In this document: one piece after another, positions 35,392 through 47,400 of the stretch
Position numbering within the stretch: the first letter of the stretch is position 1
Layout: each line of letters opens with the position of its first letter
Origin: Physcomitrium patens
Taxonomy: Eukaryota; Streptophyta; Bryopsida; Funariales; Funariaceae
Reading direction: 5' to 3'
DNA: 64,000 nt
NCBI RefSeq assembly: GCF_000002425.4
Contig: NC_037261.1
Span: 1,100,659-1,164,658, forward strand
Program-made: the position numbers and the translations under genes
The notes under the pieces: model-generated
What the model was told of the DNA's origin: nothing
The model's database searches: none
What the model saw: only the letters and a program-made list of their open reading frames with translations

Positions 35392-36060
35392 CGCCGCACA
35401 AAGGTTTGATCCTCCTCAACAACCTCGAGAAACCGAATTACATTACCAAACCATTCATATGTGGGGTATGAAACCAACAGTGACGAGCTCATGGACAAAC
35501 ACACACACACAACCCTTCCACTTCGTTCCTTCGTCACTTTCCGGTCACATGTTCATGTAAAACCTAGACTTCTAAAGTTGGAAGCTCGTCATAAATTGAG
35601 AAAATGAACAAGAATACGACTTCACAGCCACTACTTGTAAACAAAGTTTTGCAGGCGAGTGCCCAGTTTCTACCGAAGTATTGCAATCACTGTCAGGTGA
35701 ACATCTGACATCAGAAATGGCATCGGCCGATGGCCAGAAACCGCACGGATCACATCTCCACTCCAGAATCAGAAATCTGGGTTTGTTTGGGGGATAATGG
35801 CAATCCCTCGATGCTGCAGCATTCAATGCTTCCGCTCTAATACAGACACAAATCTTATGGTGTAGAAAAGAGGACGATTGTAAATATGTGCGGCAGTTTG
35901 CCTGGGGGGGGAGTCTGCGTCGTCATTTGGCTTCAGCTCCTTTCAACTGGTGAACTGGCGTTTTAGGGCCACGTCACTATGCGGCAGTTCGCGGCAGCGT
36001 GCGGCAGTTATTGGCTCTCTTCTCAATCTCACGGTGACCCAACTCCGTGAGTGGAAATCT
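35392..36060 (-). promoter_or_regulatory. Upstream region of the propeller gene with GCGGCAGT repeats
   Basis: Balanced-composition DNA upstream (minus sense) of the start codon. An 84-codon minus frame at 35826-35572 has no family similarity and may be an upstream frame in the leader. At 35889-35898 and 35980-36010 the motif GCGGCAGT occurs three times with a related GCGGCAGC. Clustered copies suggest a regulatory element or a small tandem repeat. Confidence 0.35.
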
Positions 36061-36566
36061 AAACTAGTTCTTAAATGTTTTTAATCATTTATTTATTTAT
36101 TTATTTATTTATATATATACATATATACTTTGCTGCATCTCAAAAATTTGACTACTTCACCAACTTTTCAGAAATTGAATGAGGGATTTTTTTATTTATT
36201 TATAATAAAATGGATAATTGTAATATGAGTATTTTTATTTTTTTATTTTTTTCTTGGAATTTTTCTATATGTTAAAATTTTTCGGAATAAATATTTTGTT
36301 TGAAATCTTACAACTACATGAACATGTTGTTGCATTCAATTAAGGTTTGTGATTATCAAAGTCTTCTGAGATATTCAATCCTATCTTTTATATAATAAAA
36401 AAGTTTGAATAATTTCACAAAAAAGTTCATTAAAAAAATTATTTATTTAATAAAAAATAATATACTACAATAATATAATTATTGATACTATAAATAAACT
36501 CAAAGATAAACAAGAAACATTATTCAACAACTTTTTATTATTTTAATTTGAGAAAATGGTACAAGT
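36061..36566. other. AT-rich spacer
   Basis: Contains a TTTA microsatellite at about 36087-36109 and no coding potential. CAAGT at 36562-36566 is the left target duplication of the next element. Confidence 0.6.
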
Positions 36567-37329
36567 TGTCATGGACACACATGTAAACCAATAATTACCT
36601 ATATGATTTAGATAATAGTAAGAAAAAGTAGGTTGATTCCATAATATCTTCTATAGAAGCTTCTAAGAATGGCGTCATTATCTAGAAGGCGCTTCTAGTC
36701 CAGTCACCGTGAATACGGATCATAAAGACCTCGAGTATTTTATATCAATTTGTGTTTTGAATTGTCGCCAAGCTTGTTGGAGCATGTCTTTATCAAGATT
36801 TGACTTCAATATGTCTTATTGGCCAGAATAACAAAAAGATTTGTCCAATGCCCTTTCTAGACATTCTTATCTTGTACCTAAAGAAGGAGATGCAGCTTTT
36901 GATCAACAAAAGATAATTTTATTGAAGCCACAATAATTTCATCTTTGAGTAGTGAAATCAACATTGATTGTTGATTCAACTTTTTTCAAACAAATTTAAT
37001 CAAGTATGTCTTCTAATCCTCTTGTTCATGATATCAAGAATACTTCTAAGTTTGAGTTCAAGAACAACCTACTTTATTTTGAAGGATGTCTATTTGTACC
37101 AAGAAGAGAAGCATGTTTACATGTTCTTCCAGCATGTCATGACTTTCCAACAGCATGACATTTTAGATACAATAAGACTCTCAAGATAATATCTAGAGAT
37201 TTTTGGTGGCCACAAATGTAGAAGGCTATAAAAGACTTTGTTCAATCATGTAACATTTGTTCAAGGTCAAAAACTCTTTGGCATTGATCTTATGGACTTC
37301 TTCAACCATTACCTATTCCAAAACAACCA

Positions 37330-37900
37330 TAGTCTTCTATTTCTATGGATTTTATTACCAATCTTCGAGTCTTAGCATTGTGTGATTCTATATTTGTGAT
37401 AGTAGTTTATTTTACCAAAATGGCACATTTTGTACTATGCATAAAATCTATCACAAGTAAAAAAACTGCCAAGCTTTTTCTTAACATTATCTATCAATAT
37501 TATGGATTGCCAAAAGTTATTATATCCGATAAGAAGACTCAATTTGTATTAAGATTTTGGAGAATTCTTTAAGATTTTAAGGGTGGACATAAAGCTTTCT
37601 TTGACCTTTCATCCTCAAATTGATAGACAAATAGAGCACGTACACCAAGTTTTGGAGCAATACTTAAGGTGTATCATCAATTATCAACAAGAAGATTGAA
37701 GAATCGTCTTGCCATTAGCAGAGTTTGCTTATAATAATACGGTGCATTCTTGTATGCAACAAACATCTTTCTTTGCCAATTATGGTTACCATCTTTGACT
37801 TTATATTTTTGACTTTTTAAAAGTTGATAATCTTCTCGGAGAAGGTTTCACAAATTGTTTGTCAGAGCTACATGCAACAATAAAGGTGCAATTAAAGGAA
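37330..37900 (+). pseudogene. Ty3/gypsy integrase core relic
   Basis: A 75-codon frame (37345-37572) carries the start of the integrase core, MDFITNLRVLALCDSIFVIV, then FTKMAHFVLCIKSITSKKTA and YYGLPKVIISDKKTQFVLRF. The second catalytic Asp is present in ISDKKTQF. The position normally read VDR..K is VYFTK, losing the first Asp. Frameshifts follow near 37575. Confidence 0.8.
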
Positions 37901-38277
37901 GCTCAAGAATGAAAAAAAGACAACGTAAATGCCTATCAATAGGAACAATCACAATTCAATGTAGGTGACAAGGTATGGTTGCTTCATCATAATATCAAGA
38001 CTACTCATTATTTAGTAATTTTATTAGAGGTAGGAACGACACCTGACGGTGCTCCAAATTTTTTATTTGAAAGAAGTTACAAAGGCCTCAACAACAACCA
38101 AATAACAAGGTCTTCTCATCTTGCTATAGAACATTATCAATGGCTCAAAGGGCCTATCAACTATCTTCAAAGAAAACAAAGATCGGAGTATGTAGCAAAT
38201 ACAATTTGCCGCATCTTGAATTTCCTCAATATATAAAGAGTGCTCCTCATGGAACTTGTTTCTAGAAGGAGAGGTAA

Positions 38278-38823
38278 TATCATCGACATGCACATGTAAA
38301 CCAATAATTATTTATATGATTTAGATAATATTAGGTAAAAGTAGGTTGATTCCATAATATCTTATATAAAAACTTTCTAAAAGTATCATAGACATTGCTT
38401 TGACTTTGTAGGTATCTTTAATTGATTTTTTAGGTTATAAACATGGTTAACAAGTTGGCCATATGCCTTCATGTTGGTAGCTTAAAGAACAAGATAATTA
38501 TATGGCCCACACGTAGAAAAATTGTCTTGTAAGCTAAGGCATGTGTCTTGGAAAGTCAACATATATTAGAGGTCCTATAGAACATCGCCATGTAGCTCCT
38601 ATTTAGATAATATATATAAAGGCAAGAGTAAAGCTCTCTTCACTCTTATCAACTCTTTTCTTGTTTTTAGTCTAAATTTAAGAGTCTTTAGTTTTCTTGT
38701 CATTTGGCAATAGCCATTCCAGTTTTTTTTAATATACGTACTATTTTATTTTTATTTTTTCACTTTTTATTTTATACAGATTTTTCAAGTTAATGCATCT
38801 TCTTCTAGTTCATGTCCTTGAGA
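38278..38823 (+). repeat. 3' LTR of the deleted chromovirus copy
   Basis: 546 bp, starting TATCATCGACATG (TG changed to TA) and ending CCTTGAGA (CA changed to GA). It is preceded by the purine tract AGAAGGAGAGG at 38264-38274. A TATA-like box (AATATATATAAAGGC) lies at about 38609-38623. It is collinear with 4296-4856. Confidence 0.85.
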
Positions 38824-38879
38824 CAAGTTGCTATATCAATTGCTCCTTTTGGCATTGAAGATTTATAACTTTTAGGTTA

Positions 38880-38982
38880 AAAATACAAATAAAATAAAAT
38901 AAAAAAAACAAAAAACAAAAAACAAAAAAAACAAACAAAAAAAAAACAAAAAAACAAAAAACAAAAAAAAACAAAAAAAATA
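38880..38982 (+). repeat. A-rich low-complexity tract, (A5-9)C units
   Basis: About 100 bases made almost only of A runs separated by single C, 50 bases after the chromovirus right flank. It may be an expanded microsatellite. No target duplication or upstream LINE/SINE body was seen to make it a retroposon tail. Confidence 0.8.
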
Positions 38983-41090
38983 CTAATCTTGTTTTAAAGA
39001 ATTTTTAAAATTTTAACAATAAAATTAATAATAAAAATAATAATAAAAGCATCGGCATTAGAAAGACTACTTTATACTATTAAGATATTCATTTAGAATG
39101 ACACACCTATAACAAATGAAATATTCCACAAATCATTAGTTAGGTTATTATATGATACCACCTACATTGAAAAGTCATTTGGTAGAAAGTTGTTTGTGTG
39201 AGATTGGTCATTCTTCTAAATATTATCAATTTTTTATAATAAAATATGAAATCGGATTTTCATTGTAAACTTGGAGTTTTCTTACTATTGCCTATCTATA
39301 TATAAAATATACTTTGGAATGAATGCAAGATTATGTTAAGGTAGTAATATTGAAAAGATGGTAATAGAAACTCTACACAATATTTGATCTACAATAACAA
39401 TATAAATATAGATATATATATATATATATATATAGATAGATAGATTTGTATTAATAAAGGTAAAAGTAAAATTTATATTCTAAATAATTTTTTTGTGTAT
39501 GGATCAATATATCAATTAGCTGAAAGGTTCTATAGCAATATTGCTGAATATGCAAACTATCAACAATACATTTTAAGGTTGTCAATGAATTAATCCTTTA
39601 ATTCATACAAAAACAAATTGATACACAAAGTAAAATTTCTTTCTTTAGACTTGATTTCTATTAGTGATAGATACAATTACTCTATCTATTCAAATGTTTT
39701 TTTAATAAAAAAATTGTTGGAGGATTTCTACCTATTTTTTTTAAAAATAAATATCAAAACTTTGAAAAAATAAAATGTTACAAAATATGGCATAGTATTT
39801 ATGCAATGGAATGTGCCTCGTTATAAAAAGCTTTTAAGTTGCATACAATCACTTTCAAAGACAATTTTTCACAAAACTGAATTTTTTTATGATAATCAAA
39901 AAATCTAAAAAAACAAACCATATATTTTTTTTTAAGATTCTTTTTGTTGAAACTTATAGTTTTTATTATCAATTATTTTATTTTAAAAGTATACTATAAA
40001 TATAAATTTATTTTTTAGTTTAATAATAGATATTCAAAAAATTAAAGTTTTATTATAAAATATTTATATGCTAAAATTATATTTGATACTTTTATTACAC
40101 CTAAATGACCTAGTTTTATTTGTCAATCCTAAAACAAAGCATAGAATCCTCATACCATTATTCATTAAAAAGTAAAAAGAAATAAACATAATAAACATAA
40201 TAAACATAATAATTGATGTTTACTTATACACAAAATATACATTTATTTTATTTTTTAAATTTTAATTAAAAGTTATAACAAATACAAAAATATTACATAA
40301 TATGTTCTTTAAAATCCATTAATTAATATAATAATACCTATAATATTTAAATGTGAAGTTCATTAATCATTTCATTGAAAAAATCATAAATTATTTTATA
40401 AAAAAAAAATTAAAAAAAAAAAAAAAAAAAAAAAACTTTTTTTTTCATGAGACATGAGAACTGTAAAGATAAGTACAACTAATCAATTCATTTTAAAGTT
40501 TTAAAATCTATGAATTGAAGCCATCTTAATTGTTGAACTTTTGTCATATTATCAAAATACAAATTAAACCTCTTCCAAGTCAATTGAAAGAAAATATAGA
40601 AATATGATACTATATTGCAATTGAAAGTTATTTGGTATTTCCCATAAATTTGGTATTTCCCATAAATTTATAAAAATCTGAAGTGAGTCATTGATCTGAA
40701 ATTAGAAACCAAGAACAAAATTTCATACACTCACAGGAGCTGGCTATTTGCCTAAATTTAACTACAAATGTATACAAACGTAAAATAAAATAAAATAAAA
40801 TATTTCCATTTTAATCTATACCATTACACAGATATAATTTTCATCTCGACGAAGGTTCATAAAATGTGTAAGAAATTGATCATAAATTCTTTTTATAATT
40901 TCAAATTTTAAAACAAGGAATAAAGTTTCTTTTTAAAAATTATACAATTGTGGTTTTAGATTGTAAAATTTGTTGCATAATTTGCATCTAAAATATGTAT
41001 ATCATTATTTTGTATCAATTGTAGTATGCAATCAGCTAAAATTTATTTTAAATGGGTTACTGTTTTGTATGAACAAGTGGGTCTCTGAAT

Positions 41091-41122
<32 letters not shown>

Positions 41123-42690
41123 TCCTAGAGTTCAAAGGATTTATTCACGTGTGTATTTTTTATAAATCTGTTCTTTACCGATAGTATGAATACTTGTATC
41201 TTGTTTCATAACTTTATTTAATAGTTCATAAACTTCAATTTTAGTTCATTTCAATTTTAAATTTAAATCTTATATGTTTAATACTTCCAACAAGACACCA
41301 CAATGAAAAAAATAATTTCGTATTATATCTGATTCTATTGTCAAAAGAGGCTCTTTTGAAATTCTAACATTATCAATTCTAATAAAAACTGACTTTTGAA
41401 TGTATGGTAGCAAAAATTATGATAAATTATCATTAAATGTAAAAACACATCTTGACGCCATCAGCATTTACCAACAGACATAAAGTAGTTGTTCCAATAT
41501 ACTAATTTTTCTTTCAGGTACAAATAAATATTTCAAGAACATTGAATATACAACCAAACGAACAAAAATATTCCCATAAAATACAAAACTACTTGCATTC
41601 TAACTTGCATTTATTCTGCGTTATATTACACATATTAGTGTTAAATTTACTCTCATTAAATTAGCCAACATTAATTAGTGTTAAATTAGCCAACAATAAA
41701 AATAATAATCATAATTTTAAAAAATGCTTATGTGTATACATACACCATTTAAATGTTGAAAAGTTAATATGCTCCATAAACTAAACCCTTCCAGACTTGA
41801 TGCGTATTTCAGTCATAATGCAGTCATTGTTTTAATCCTTAAAAAGTATGCATATTTATATTTCTAAGCTTGTCAATATATATTTCATTATAATTATACT
41901 GTATTTTATAATTTTAAATTACATGAAATCATTTCTTTGTGTTATTTTATTTTGTGTTTAACCTGGTGCTTACTGTAGTTTTATGGCTTTTTCTTTTCTT
42001 CTTCTTTTTTCTCTCTGAAGAGTAATCCGTTTTAAAAGCATCAAAATTTTAGTATTGCAAATAACGTATCCTATAGTAGTGATACACAATTTATCATTAA
42101 GCCCTCAAAATTAACCAGAAACATGGTATGTTATTCATCATAAAGCTATTTTACAACACATTGCCTCTAAAAAGATATTAACCAATTAACCAATTAACCT
42201 CAACTACACAATAAAAATGAAAAATTGGATTGAGTATATTGAATTCAACTTATGAAAACGATACGCAAGTTTGAATGAAACCAATTACATTTATTCCACC
42301 TTTGTTTGTGTAACTTTGATAATTCCAAAGTAATAAGTTTTGATTAATTAAAATATAAAGTAACAGAAAAAGAAGCAATCAGCCTCATAACAATACAACA
42401 TTCATTCTTTATTTATTTTTGCAAAATCCACAATTTCCTACACATTCATGTGATCTAGTGCATGCATATATACACATACACATATGAAAGGAAAAAAAAA
42501 AAAAAGAACAAGAAAAAAGGAGAAAAAGTATGATATGATGGAAAAATAAAACACTACGAAATGCTCGATTGAGGAAAAAGCACACAATTATTTCTAGACA
42601 TTCCTTTTCCTCATCAGAATGAAAACCCACATGAAACTTATCTTCAAACCATCATGAAATACAATCAATAAAAACCACTCACAAAATCCA
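38983..42690. other. AT-rich spacer, no gene seen
   Basis: No recognisable domain. Contains TA tracts at about 39413-39434 and 41098-41122, an exact 18-bp tandem duplication at 40631-40648 / 40649-40666, (ATAAACATA)-type repeats at about 40184-40212, and an A run at about 40411-40435 followed by T8-9, a potential hairpin. Confidence 0.65.
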
Positions 42691-44497
42691 ATTAGTCAAT
42701 AAAAAGTAACAGGAAAAAGTAGGTTCCACCCCCTTCGCAATAACACCATCAGCAAAAAAGCATCCAGGGTCGTTGGGGACACAAATGGAACTATTAATGT
42801 GGAAAAAATTGTTATATAATATATCCAGTAAGTGTGCGCGTGTGTGAACAGGTCGACGCCGGAACCAGCTCGCTGGCCGAATTCGCGGCGGCTGAACTTC
42901 CGAGAAGCGTCACCGCACCGCATCTCTAACCAGGAAAAACCGGGCGCTGCTGCGTATCCGTTGAGGGTTCAAATCGATGAGATGCAGGGACGAAAGAAGA
43001 TGAGGAGCCAAACAGCAATCAGGCGACCATAGCCCACAATTTGAACCGATACTCGGCTACAAATAGCACACCCGGTGCGCGGGAAGAGGGAGGGAGGACT
43101 GTAGCACTATAGCTTCATCACGGCATTTTCATGCGCTCAGCGGAAGCAGAAGACCAAGGAGAAGAAGGAGCGAAGCAATCCCTTATTCATCGTCTCCGTC
43201 ACATTTACCGAGGATTCTGTATTGGCGATCGAGACCCCGCGTGTGGGAAAACAGTATCAACGAGCTCGGGGACCTGACACCCGGCATCTCTATGTATGTG
43301 CAATACGTTGCCGGATCCGAGGAGCTGTGCAAGTTTGCCGCATCCGGAGTGGTGCGGTTGTGCGGGACTTGGATGAGGGGGAATGGGATTGCTGGGTGGT
43401 GTTCATGAATGATTTTTGTGAGGGTGGAGTCAACGGTTCCGGTAACAGCTGGATGAGCGCATCGTTAGCGTGGCGGCGTGGTCATCGGTAATTCACCGTC
43501 TGCTACGGTGTTCATTTATGTGACAGAGACAAGCAAGTTGTCAGGGATGCTGTGCATTTTTTACCACGAAGAAAAGGCATGAATAAGTTGGGCTGGGGGG
43601 TATGATTGAATTGCAAGCGAACAAAAAGTGGACAAAGATATCAATGTGATACAATTTGAATGGTTCAAAGATTAATGGTAAAGTTGAGAATTTGAGGTTT
43701 TGGAGGATGTATCCGTTTCCTTGAACTAGTTTGGTTGAATGTTAGTCCGTTTGCATGGAAGAAGACGAATAATGTATTTTCACTGGAGGTGTGGGTAGTC
43801 CACTAGAGGACAAGCTCTCGTAAGTGACCACGATGAATTAGAATGTGAGTTCGGATCCAGCCCGCTGAATCTATTCGTGATTAATCTAGAGTATAGGATT
43901 GTAGTGGGGGGAGATAATGAGCGCAGAAGAGATCGTCCACAGTTGAATGGATAGGCCCACCATCGCTCATCTCGTGTGCAGATCTGAATATCGGTGTTCT
44001 TCGACAACGTAGGACAGGATTATCGATTGTTGCGAAGTAGATTGAGAAGGTGTGAGTGACATGTGGAGTCTGCAGTACAGGGAGTTTGATTGTAGGACAG
44101 TTGAACGTAGAGGTGAAGAGACTACCTCGTGTGTTCGATCACTAACGCATTGGTTTTGGATCGACGGACCGACCGCACTAGTTGTAGGACATACTAGCGT
44201 ACTGGTGTACAGAACCAGTGGTGCGTTTCGACGTGATGGATGAGTTGCAGGGCAGGAAATCATCCTCCAGAGAAAACACTGATGTGAACACCCAGGATTG
44301 TGACAGCCGCAAAGAAAGAAGTTCTGCTGAGAGGGAAATAGCTCGACTGAGAGCTTGAAGTGATGCATTGGAATGTAGTCAAGTTTATACAGGTAAACAG
44401 CCAGGATCGATTCAGTCGAGGCAAAGCAGAAGCACCCTGGAAACTTGGATAATTTCTCAAGGTTTGTCGTCAAGTCACAGGTTGGACATCTGCAGGA
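42691..44497 (+). promoter_or_regulatory. Upstream and probable 5' leader region of the kinesin gene
   Basis: Composition changes to balanced at about 42830. There is a purine-rich leader-like stretch (about 43140-43175, AGCGGAAGCAGAAGACC...) and several acceptor- and donor-like sites. An acceptor ATCTGCAG ends at 44495, two bases before the kinesin start codon, so the leader is probably spliced. A minus frame at 42923-42696 (75 codons, hydrophobic middle) could be a small divergent gene, but I see no family for it. Confidence 0.4.
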
Positions 44498-47400
44498 ATG
44501 AATCCCTTACGATTATTTTCGAAGGTGGTTTCAACATCACCGAAGAAGCTTTCTTTCGATGTAAGCGATGGAGCTGGACCAGCACAGGCCTACTCTTCGC
44601 CATCCCCACCAGCTTCCTCACCATCTCGACCAGCTTCTTCGCCATTGCTACGAGCGCTCTCTCCATCTCGGCCAGCTCTCTCGCCATCTCGCAGTCCGTT
44701 CGTAGTAACTACCCGTGGAGACCCCCAGCCCTGTCATCCATTGTCGCCAGGGGAATTTCTGATCCCTGGAGTTGAATCCTCGCAAGAGGACTTCGCTGTC
44801 TCGTCCCCTGTGATAGCCGATTTCGAACTTTCTCCTCCGCATAGTGATAGGATTTCGAAGGGTTATAGAAGGTGTGAGGAATCCCCGGCTTCGGAGTTTG
44901 GGCGCATAGATGGTGCCAGTCTGGGAGCCACAGCAACCAAGTCCTCGAAGCTGCCGACTTCATGCCGCGGGAAGAAGAGCACGCCAACACAGGGACGGGG
45001 GCATCAGCCCTGTAGTAGTTCCCACGGCAAAGGAAATCAGCATCGCCGATCTTTGAGCAACATCCCTCGCTTGGATATCAATGCGGGCAGTACTACTGGA
45101 GATTCTCCATTGGCTCCTCCTGCTCGAACGTTGCGGCAGTCCGCATCGTTCTCCGGAGTTTCCACGCCGCGAGGCAGTCGAACGCAAACTAATGCAGACT
45201 CGAACACTTTTTTCTCAGGAAACTCTGGTTCCACTCCTCGAAGCGCTGGAAAGCCGACGAGGTACGGAGGTGTCCTCGCTGGTGCCAATGCTGCACCTGG
45301 AACTCGGTTGCCGAAGTCTCTCCTGCAGCACGACGAGGAGCCTGATCGGATCGAGCTGGAGGAGGATCCCACTTTTTGGATGGATCACAGTGTGCAGGTC
45401 AGTCTTTGTGACCGGCGTTGAATTTGTTTCAAAGGTTTTAGAGAGTGGATCATCGAGATTAGCATGACGAGAGTGATGCGTTTAAGCAGTTCGGTAATGA
45501 TGGTACAACGCTGTTCAGGTTTTGATTCGGGCGCGTCCAATAAGTAGCGCCGAGCTTTCACAGCAAGGGGTTGCTAGGTGCGTGAAGCAAGAGAATGCAC
45601 ACACAATTTCGTGGCTAGGGCAACCGGAGACAAGATTCACCTTCGACCATGTGGCAGGTGAATTCGTCACTCAGGAGGAGCTGTTTCGAGTGGCGGGATT
45701 ACCAATGGTAGACAATTGTATGGCAGGGTACAACAGTTGCATGTTTGCTTACGGCCAGGTTAGACTCCTGTCTCACCCCGACCACATCTATGCCGAGTTG
45801 ATGAAAGCAAAAACTAGCAAAAATATACGCGAGCTTCAAAACAGATTTTTAAACAGCTGCGTTCTCTTGGGTAGATTTCAAGGATTTCACTGCTTTGATT
45901 TTGTACAGACGGGCAGCGGCAAGACGCATACCATGCTTGGAGACATGGAACATTTTGATCAACAACCTAATGAGAATCGCGGCATGACGCCACGAGTCTT
46001 TGAGTACCTGTTCGCGAAGATTCAGAAGGTACACGTGCTTCTCACTCTTTCTTCCCACCTGTAGCTTTCCTGGATCCGCAAGACATAGGACTGATGAAGA
46101 GTTGTGAATGGGCGTCGATGGTTCAGGAGGAAGAATCTCAGAAGCACAAAGAGTTGAAGTACAAATGCAGGTGCTCTTTCTTGGAGATCTACAACGAGCA
46201 GATATCGGACTTACTCGAGCCCGCCTCAACGAACTTGCCGATGCGTGAGGATATGAACAAAGGGGTGTACGTCGAAGGTTTATTGGAAGTTGAAGTGCAG
46301 AATGTGCAAGATGTGCTGCATCTCCTGCTACTCGTACGTCTACAGAACTCGAAACTGAAATCCAAGAAGCAAGGAATTGTGTGCATTACCCTGAAAAACC
46401 CCGATTTGATAAAATCTTTGAAAAAATCTCAATCTATTTTCTTTGTGATTCGTGGTGTAGGGTGCGACTAACAGGAAAGTGGCTGCCACTACCATGAACA
46501 GAGAGAGCAGTCGGTCTCACTGTGTTTTCACTTGCATAATCGAGAGTCAGGTGCACACATGGCTGTTTAATATTGAGGCCGTTTCTGCTTAGCTTCCTGT
46601 ACCCTATAATTCGTTGTCATTGTAGTTTGTGAATTGAGGAGGTATGGTTTGCCACTGTTGTAGTGGGAGTCTGATGCCATGATCAACTTCCGATTCGGAC
46701 GGCTCAACCTCGTCGACTTGGCTGGTTCAGAACGGTACGTAGGTTCCTCTTTCAATACAAGGCATGTTTAGGGCATTACCTCACAATTTTGAATTTGTGG
46801 TGACCTTCTAGTTTCAAAGGAAGCAGAATCTGATTTGGTATCGGTGTGATGGTCATATCCCATTGGAGCAGACAGAAAGCCACTGGCGCAGATGGGGAGC
46901 GTTTGCGAGAAGCAGCTAGTATCAACAAGTCTTTGTCAACCCTGGGGTAAGCTCCATCTCAATCCGGCAGTGTTCTCTACCACCAATTTAGTTAAACTGG
47001 CACCTATTTTCGCAGATGGTCTAATAAGTGGCCTGGATCTGTGTGTGAAGGCTTGTCATTATGGTCTTGGTGGACGTTGCCAATGGGAAGCAGCGGCATG
47101 TTCCCTATCGAGATTCAAAGCTTACTTTCCTCCTTCAGGTGAACCATCTAATCCTTCATTAAAATACCACGACGCTTTGCACACATTCGAGGGTGTGTTT
47201 TCTGTCACTTGAATGCTGAGAATACGTGAATGGTTACCAGGATTCTCTTGGAGGCAACTCAAAAACAACAATCATCGCCAACATCAGTCCTTCTAGCTGG
47301 TATTACCCGTACTCAACGTACAGTTTTCGGTTGAAATTAACTTTATCATTCCATTTAGGTATAATCCACTCTCACATTGGCTACTCACTCTCTGCTTCTG

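Larger units (their letters stand above)
36567..38823 (+). mobile_element. Internally deleted Ty3/gypsy chromovirus copy
   Basis: Perfect 5-bp duplications CAAGT lie at 36562-36566 and 38824-38828. The left end holds only the first 95 or so bases of the LTR (TGTCATGGACACAC...). At about 36665 the sequence jumps into RNase H ([20 protein letters not shown]), skipping the rest of the 5' LTR, gag, protease and RT. The integrase region follows: zinc-binding part at about 37080-37270 and core at 37330-37900 (MDFITNLRVLALCDSIFVIV..., TKMAHFVLCIKSI, YQYYGLPKVIISDKKTQF). The end of integrase (GDKVWLLHHNIKTT) lies near 37968. The complete 3' LTR is 38278-38823. Stops and shifts are frequent. Same family as the minus-strand elements at 1-7430. 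Confidence 0.85.

Noticed and set aside
38880-38982. A-rich tract as poly(A) tail of a LINE or SINE
   Set aside because: The A runs are regularly broken by C, no retroposon body lies upstream (an LTR does), and no flanking duplication was found.
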